Source: Chitinophaga solisilvae
GTDB taxonomy: Bacteria > Bacteroidota > Bacteroidia > Chitinophagales > Chitinophagaceae
Assembly (NCBI RefSeq): GCF_009928525.1
Contig: NZ_JAABOK010000001.1
Location: 682,001-746,000, forward strand
Length of the DNA stretch: 64,000 bases
Reading direction: 5' to 3'
Below are positions 59,916 through 64,000 of the stretch, one piece after another. Each line of letters begins with the position of its first letter. Position 1 is the first letter of the stretch. The notes under the pieces were generated by a model, which saw only the letters and a program-made list of their open reading frames with translations, was not told where the DNA came from and ran no database searches. Made by a program: the position numbers and the translations under genes.

Positions 59916-61103
59916 ATGAAACAGAGCAGATTTAATATATACGTTACCGTTATACTGGTGTCAGGGGCTCTGGCATTGAGTTCCTGCGGAGGTAAGAAAA
60001 CAGCGGCCGGTAATACAGAAGAAGCCGGCGAACATGCGCATGAAGATTCCGCTAACGTGGTAACCCTTACTGCCGCACAATTCCAGACAGCGGGTATCAC
60101 CTTTGGTAAGCCGGAGCCCCGGCAGATCAGCAGCGCCATCAAAGTCAACGGGTTCCTGGATGTACCGCCGCAGCAGCAGGTAAGCATTTCAGTACCGATG
60201 GGCGGATTTATCAAACAGACCACCATGCTGCAAGGTATGCCTGTTAAAAAAGGACAGGTACTGGCAGTGCTGGAAAACCTGGACTATATTCAGTTACAGC
60301 AGGATTACCTGGAAGTGCGCAGCCAGCTGGAATATGCTTCCACAGAGTATGAACGCCAGCAGGAACTGTCGCGCGAAAATGTGAACGCCCTGAAAACAGT
60401 ACAGCAGGCCAAATCCTCCTGGCAGTCGCTGCAGGCCAGGGAAAAAGGCCTGAAGGAAAAACTGGGCCTGCTCAACATTAACATCGCTTCCCTGGAGAAA
60501 GGAAATATCCAGCGCACTGTCAACATCTATGCACCTATCAGCGGGTACATTACGCAGGTGAATGTGAACCTGGGACAGTTTGTGAATCCGGCCGACATCC
60601 TTTTCAGAATTGTGAATACAGAACACCTGCATGCAGAGCTGACTGTTTTTGAAAAAGACGTCGCCCGGCTGAAAATAGGCCAGCCTGTCAGGTTTACGCT
60701 GGCCAATGAAAGCGTGCAGCGTACCGCTACCGTACACCTGATAGGCCGTGAAATCAGCCCGGAACGTACGGTACGCGTACACTGCCACCTGGATAAAGAA
60801 GATACGCAGCTGCTGCCGGGTACCTACCTGCAGGCCATCATAGAAGCCGGAGCAGCCAATGTTCCCGCTCTGCCGGATGCCGCCGTGGTAAGCTTCGAGA
60901 ATAAATACTATGTCTTCACCAAATCAGCCTCCACAGACAGTACCCATCATTTCAGCATGCTGGAAGTACAGAAAGGTAACAGTGAACAGGGATATACAGA
61001 GGTCACCTTCCCGAAGAATACCGTACCGGATAATATAGTCGTGAAAGGTGCATACGATCTCCTGGCTAAGATGAAGAACAGCGAAGAACACGAAGGCCAC
61101 TAG
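59916..61103 (+). CDS. Efflux RND periplasmic adaptor (CusB/CzcB-like) lipoprotein, 395 aa
   Basis: Membrane-fusion subunit. Lipobox LSSC with Cys25, then a short region with histidines (EEAGEHAHEDS), beta-barrel/lipoyl hairpin segments (LDVPPQQQVSISVPMGGFIKQTTMLQGMPVKKGQVLAVLE), a long helical hairpin (RSQLEYASTEYERQQELSRENVNALKTVQQAKSSWQ), the second lipoyl half (IYAPISGYITQVNVNLGQFVNPADILFRI) and the MFP C-terminus ending in EEHEGH. The His-rich ends suggest metal hand-over. Last gene of the efflux operon. Confidence 0.94.
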   Translation: MKQSRFNIYVTVILVSGALALSSCGGKKTAAGNTEEAGEHAHEDSANVVTLTAAQFQTAGITFGKPEPRQISSAIKVNGFLDVPPQQQVSISVPMGGFIKQTTMLQGMPVKKGQVLAVLENLDYIQLQQDYLEVRSQLEYASTEYERQQELSRENVNALKTVQQAKSSWQSLQAREKGLKEKLGLLNINIASLEKGNIQRTVNIYAPISGYITQVNVNLGQFVNPADILFRIVNTEHLHAELTVFEKDVARLKIGQPVRFTLANESVQRTATVHLIGREISPERTVRVHCHLDKEDTQLLPGTYLQAIIEAGAANVPALPDAAVVSFENKYYVFTKSASTDSTHHFSMLEVQKGNSEQGYTEVTFPKNTVPDNIVVKGAYDLLAKMKNSEEHEGH

Positions 61104-61108
61104 GTATT

Positions 61109-61260
61109 TGGTTATTTTTTTATTTTTTTATTTGGTTATTTGATTGATGGATATTGGAATTTTTTGATTGATAAATGGGGTAGATTGCCCGGAGAAATTG
61201 TCAGTATTATAAATCAAGAATTCCGGTATCTGTCAGTCAAATAATTAAATAATCAAATAA
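61109..61260. repeat. Degenerate long inverted repeat after the efflux operon
   Basis: Left side ATTTGGTTATTTGATTGA and right side TCAGTCAAATAATTAAATAA plus AATCAAATAA pair imperfectly; the centre TTGGAATTTTTTGATT pairs with AATCAAGAATTCCGG. TCAAATAA-type units link it to the palindrome at 6372 and to the repeats near 28316. It starts 6 bp after the adaptor stop. Confidence 0.6.
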
Positions 61261-61277
61261 GTAAATTGAATAATACA

Positions 61278-61285
61278 TATATTTG
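61278..61285 (+). promoter_or_regulatory. Candidate -7 box (TATATTTG) of the 543-aa gene
   Basis: Perfect TAnnTTTG, 26 bp before ATG 61312, immediately after the degenerate repeat. No matching -33 box. Confidence 0.45.
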
Positions 61286-61311
61286 GAATTAATAATTAAT
61301 AATCCCTGATA

Positions 61312-62943
61312 ATGTATTATTTGAGACTGGCTGTTTTATGGATACTCGGGCTGTTGCCGGTATCGGTTGTGCTGGCGCAGGTGCCGGTTGTGACGCTGAG
61401 TGAGGCTTTTGATGAGCCGCAGGATGGATGGGATAAGCTGCTGCAGCTGCGTAACGGGAATACGGTTTATCTGCATTTTTCAAAACGGGCAGGGTTGCGC
61501 AGTACAGTGTATAACCTGCAGCGGAAGCAGGTAGCCACGGATAGTATTGTGACGGCAATATGGAATCCGGCAGATCTGGAATCAACGGAGATAGACGGGA
61601 TTTATGAGATAGGAGGACAGCCGGTAATTTTTTTGCAGCAGATTATCCGAGATATCCCGGTATTAATCAGGCTGGTACTGGATTCGCAGACAGGCAGGCT
61701 GCTGCGGGAAGACAAACTGGGAGAACTGCCTTCCATACAGCACCGGAGTGTAGTAGTGCAGGATAACCTGGCAACCCATGATTGTTTTGTAGAGAAAGAT
61801 GCCCGCAGCGATTATTATGCAGTAGCCTTTTTCTCCGGGGCGGAAATACAACGTAATGACAGTATCCGCGACCGCATCCAGGTACTGCATTTCTCCCCGG
61901 AACATAAACTGGTGAATAAAGGGAGGTATTATCTTGCTGATACTTCGTACAGCTATTTCAGTTATGTACATATGTCCGTGCAGGACCATGAAAAAGTATA
62001 TATCACCACCGTAGGTTTTAATGATAAAAAGAAGACAGGCGTGCCTGCTTCCAAAGTATTGTTTTCCATGCTGTCGCCGGATTCGGCTTCCTTTACGCAC
62101 CGCGGACTGGACTATACCGCCGGTTACAGCGGGGTAAGCGGTTATATGCAGGCGGTACCCATGAAATCAGAAGTACGGCTGTTGCTGTTTGCGCCCTCTG
62201 AAAAAACAGATGGTAACAATGGCATTATGATGAATACGCTGATGACATCATCGGGAAAACTGCGGAAGCATCACCCGTTGTATTTCCCAGAACTGTCAAA
62301 GAATGTACAATGGAACCTGAAGTATAAGGATGATTATAAAGGCGCTCCGCAGCGGCTGCTGCTCAATGTAGACGGCAGCTGCACACTGCTGCTGGAAACG
62401 CTGACACGCTTTAAACAGGGGAATACCCAGATCAATAAGTATCATACCAATATGGGAGATATTGGTATCGCCCTGCTGGATACGGCTGGCCGTGAAGATA
62501 TGACCATGGCGGTTTCAAAGCTGCAGAGCATTACCGGCGTATGCGAGGCATTTTCCCTGCACCGGCGTGCAAAAAGCGAATGGGCATTCCGTAATAAAAT
62601 CGCTGCACTGAATACCAATACCTATCTTTCCTACGATTATGTAGCTACTCCGGATGCCAACTTCGTGCTGTTCAATGACTATCTGCAATACCTCGACGGA
62701 GGCGGACAGGAGAAAACACGTAAGCCGCTGAAATACGCCGCTGACGCCAATTTTGTGTGCTACCGCTTTTATGGAGGCAAAATGGAACGGCTGTTTATTT
62801 TCGGACAACCGGAAGTAAAGAAAGGATTTTACTGCATGATGGGAGCAGCAGCCTATGATGAATCTACCCACGTTTACGCGACCATTATGCTCAGCAGAAC
62901 AGAGAAAGAAAAGGTGGCCCGGATTGCCTGGATTAAGTTTTAA
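61312..62943 (+). CDS. Exported protein of unknown function, 543 aa
   Basis: Signal peptide (MYYLRLAVLWILGLLPVSVVLAQ). The remainder has repeated strand-rich segments (GNTVYLHFSKRAGLRSTVYNL, RIQVLHFSPEHKLVNKGRYYLADTSYSYFSY, GYSGVSGYMQAVPMKSEVRLLLF, FVCYRFYGGKMERLFIFGQ) that could be a beta-propeller-like or barrel-like fold. No enzyme motif or lipobox. Single-gene unit after the metal-efflux operon; the convergent nfi gene is 27 bp away. Confidence 0.75.
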   Translation: MYYLRLAVLWILGLLPVSVVLAQVPVVTLSEAFDEPQDGWDKLLQLRNGNTVYLHFSKRAGLRSTVYNLQRKQVATDSIVTAIWNPADLESTEIDGIYEIGGQPVIFLQQIIRDIPVLIRLVLDSQTGRLLREDKLGELPSIQHRSVVVQDNLATHDCFVEKDARSDYYAVAFFSGAEIQRNDSIRDRIQVLHFSPEHKLVNKGRYYLADTSYSYFSYVHMSVQDHEKVYITTVGFNDKKKTGVPASKVLFSMLSPDSASFTHRGLDYTAGYSGVSGYMQAVPMKSEVRLLLFAPSEKTDGNNGIMMNTLMTSSGKLRKHHPLYFPELSKNVQWNLKYKDDYKGAPQRLLLNVDGSCTLLLETLTRFKQGNTQINKYHTNMGDIGIALLDTAGREDMTMAVSKLQSITGVCEAFSLHRRAKSEWAFRNKIAALNTNTYLSYDYVATPDANFVLFNDYLQYLDGGGQEKTRKPLKYAADANFVCYRFYGGKMERLFIFGQPEVKKGFYCMMGAAAYDESTHVYATIMLSRTEKEKVARIAWIKF

Positions 62944-62970
62944 CTATTTTGCGTATAGCCATCCCCGTTA

Positions 62971-63660
62971 TTATGCAGGTGTGTAGCCGGCAGTGAGTGT
63001 ACCCAGGCGGAACTGGTTCACGGCATTGTGTGCCAGTCTTGTCGGCTCCGGCAGCCGGTAACGCTGCACACAGGCTGTAATCAGCTCCCTGCTGCCATCT
63101 ACGTCCATCAGGTGACCGGGCGATACAAAAACAGGCTTTACATTAGGCTTGCTGCGCAATACATTTCCCAGTATGTTTCCCTGTTTATCTTTTAACGGCG
63201 TATAGTCGAAACGGTTATTACCGGGTTCCTCATAGTAGCCGAAGAGTTTCTTTTTGGCGCTGCCAACCGTCGGGTGATTCACCATCACCCCGAAATGACT
63301 GGCGATGCCCATGCGGCGCGGATGCGCAATACCGTGGCCATCTACTACGAGTACATCCGGGAGCTGTGGCAGTTGCTGCCAGGCATCCAGCAGGGCGGGC
63401 ACTTCGCGGAAAGCCAGAAAGCCCGGCACATAAGGGAATGTTACTTCCTTTTCTACGAGGCTGTAGCCCACAGGCGTAAGCTCCGGAAATTTCAGCAGCA
63501 CAATACCGGCATATACGGTGGTGCTGAATTTATTAAAGGAGATGTCTGCACCGGCTATCAGCCTGATATTTCCCTGGTAAGGGGCTGTAATCACTTTTTC
63601 TTTTAATTCCTTCTGCAATATGGTAGCTTCCGGAACACTCAGTTCATTGTAGTTTATCAT
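62971..63660 (-). CDS. nfi: Endonuclease V, 229 aa
   Basis: Cleaves 3' of deaminated bases (deoxyinosine) in DNA, and RNA in some members. Catalytic motifs match E. coli Nfi: D39 in AGADISF (D35), E86 in FREVP (E89), D107 in VVDGHG (D110), and the C-terminal RLAHNAVNQ His (H214). Also KKKLFGYYEEPG and SPGHLMDVDGS. Complete. The start codon is 24 bp downstream of the DUF763 stop, so the two are co-transcribed. Confidence 0.95.
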   Translation of the reverse strand: MINYNELSVPEATILQKELKEKVITAPYQGNIRLIAGADISFNKFSTTVYAGIVLLKFPELTPVGYSLVEKEVTFPYVPGFLAFREVPALLDAWQQLPQLPDVLVVDGHGIAHPRRMGIASHFGVMVNHPTVGSAKKKLFGYYEEPGNNRFDYTPLKDKQGNILGNVLRSKPNVKPVFVSPGHLMDVDGSRELITACVQRYRLPEPTRLAHNAVNQFRLGTLTAGYTPA

Positions 63661-63684
63661 GGTAGCCGTGGTTAATGTATCTGG

Positions 63685-64000
63685 TTAGAAGAGGGAGAGC
63701 TGGTCGCCGCTTTTAGGTGGGGCCGCTTTCCCGAAAACTGTTCTGCCGCCGTATTTCCAGGAGTCTTGTCTTTCTCTGGCAATGACTTTATCGAAATTGG
63801 CGTTTGGCTCAAAATCTTTTTCCAGCTGCTGTGCCATCACCGCCAGTTTGCGGATGGCGTCCTGTTTATCTGACTGCCCGATCTTAGCCTTGTGTAAGGC
63901 ATCGCGCAGGGTGTCAATCGTCTCATCATAAATCCTGACAGGCACAGGAAAAGGATGGCCGTCCTTACCGCCGTGTGCAAAGGAAAAGCGGGCCGGGTCT
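63685..64000 (-). CDS. DUF763-family protein, C-terminal 104 residues (cut by window edge)
   Basis: The frame is open to the right edge of the window, so this is the 3' end of a longer gene. The visible start DPARFSFAHGGKDGHPFPVPV is the hallmark of DUF763, and the C-terminal stretch has RQDSWKYGGRTVFG and ends in SGDQLSLF. DUF763 proteins (about 420 aa) have HhH-like DNA-binding parts; some are in predicted DNA repair neighbourhoods. Next to nfi, a repair role is plausible. A GTG start near 63945 is ruled out by the upstream continuation. Confidence 0.85.
   Translation of the reverse strand, partial: DPARFSFAHGGKDGHPFPVPVRIYDETIDTLRDALHKAKIGQSDKQDAIRKLAVMAQQLEKDFEPNANFDKVIARERQDSWKYGGRTVFGKAAPPKSGDQLSLF

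Overview
The window looks like chromosomal DNA of a Bacteroidota bacterium, most likely Chitinophaga or a close relative in the Chitinophagaceae. The grounds are two SusC (TonB-dependent) loci with FecR/ECF-sigma control, SusD, many Bacteroidota-restricted families (DUF2911, DUF4252, DUF1599, BT_3928/DoxX, DUF6660), and Bacteroidota-type promoters (-33 TTTG-like, about 19 bp, -7 TAnnTTTG). No rRNA, tRNA, IS element, prophage or CRISPR array was recognised, so this is mostly core and regulatory chromosome with some accessory genes.

Layout. 1-2670 (minus): a SusC receptor cut by the left edge, with its FecR anti-sigma and ECF sigma. 2997-5596 (plus): a small exported DSL-repeat protein, then a three-gene module that reads as a toxin-antitoxin-chaperone (TAC) system (RelE/Gp49-like toxin, XRE antitoxin, SecB-like chaperone) and a DUF486 membrane protein. 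5802-12534 (plus): a second ECF sigma, FecR, SusC and SusD set. 12766-17278 (plus): a large PIG-L type deacetylase, two membrane microproteins and a sodium:solute symporter. 17408-20998 (minus): a signalling operon running from a small protein of an unnamed Cys-containing family through a 7-TM membrane protein, a histidine kinase and a NarL-type regulator to a DUF2911 protein. A two-domain member of the same unnamed family lies divergently at 21289-22074.

22533-33170 holds xerD, pyruvate carboxylase, ndk, nrnA, an FKBP lipoprotein, a DCC protein, the c-di-AMP cyclase gene and folP. 33271-38178 (plus): DUF1599, BT_3928/DoxX, a lone DppB-type permease, and an ECF sigma/anti-sigma/two DUF4252 operon. 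38213-39701 (minus): DciA-like DUF721 and recF. 39930-45417 (plus): pdhA, a TPR protein, ribH, a LutA-like Fe-S protein, an EVE protein, a DUF4349 lipoprotein and a sirtuin. A saccharopine-dehydrogenase-like gene (minus) and gyrA diverge from 46846-47264. 50016-55030: TPR protein, Ala/Lys-rich microprotein, hybrid histidine kinase and LytTR regulator. 55135-61103: a metal-efflux RND operon (DUF6660, CusA, TolC, CusB-like). The right end carries an unknown exported protein, endonuclease V and the C-terminal part of a DUF763 protein.

The most striking non-coding signal is a dispersed family of long, near-perfect inverted repeats. Six copies (at 17280, 22077, 30933, 43546, 51327 and 51872) have outer arms of heptamers AATTACG/AATTGCG and an inner core around AGCGAAGA. 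Four other long palindromes with different arms lie at 6372, 28351, 38518 and 61109. Nearly all abut or overlap a stop codon. Arm identity within one copy (up to 68 nt perfect) exceeds identity between copies. The two main candidates for undescribed biology are this palindrome family and the unnamed Cys-domain/7-TM/histidine-kinase cassette; the TAC module is a third strong candidate.
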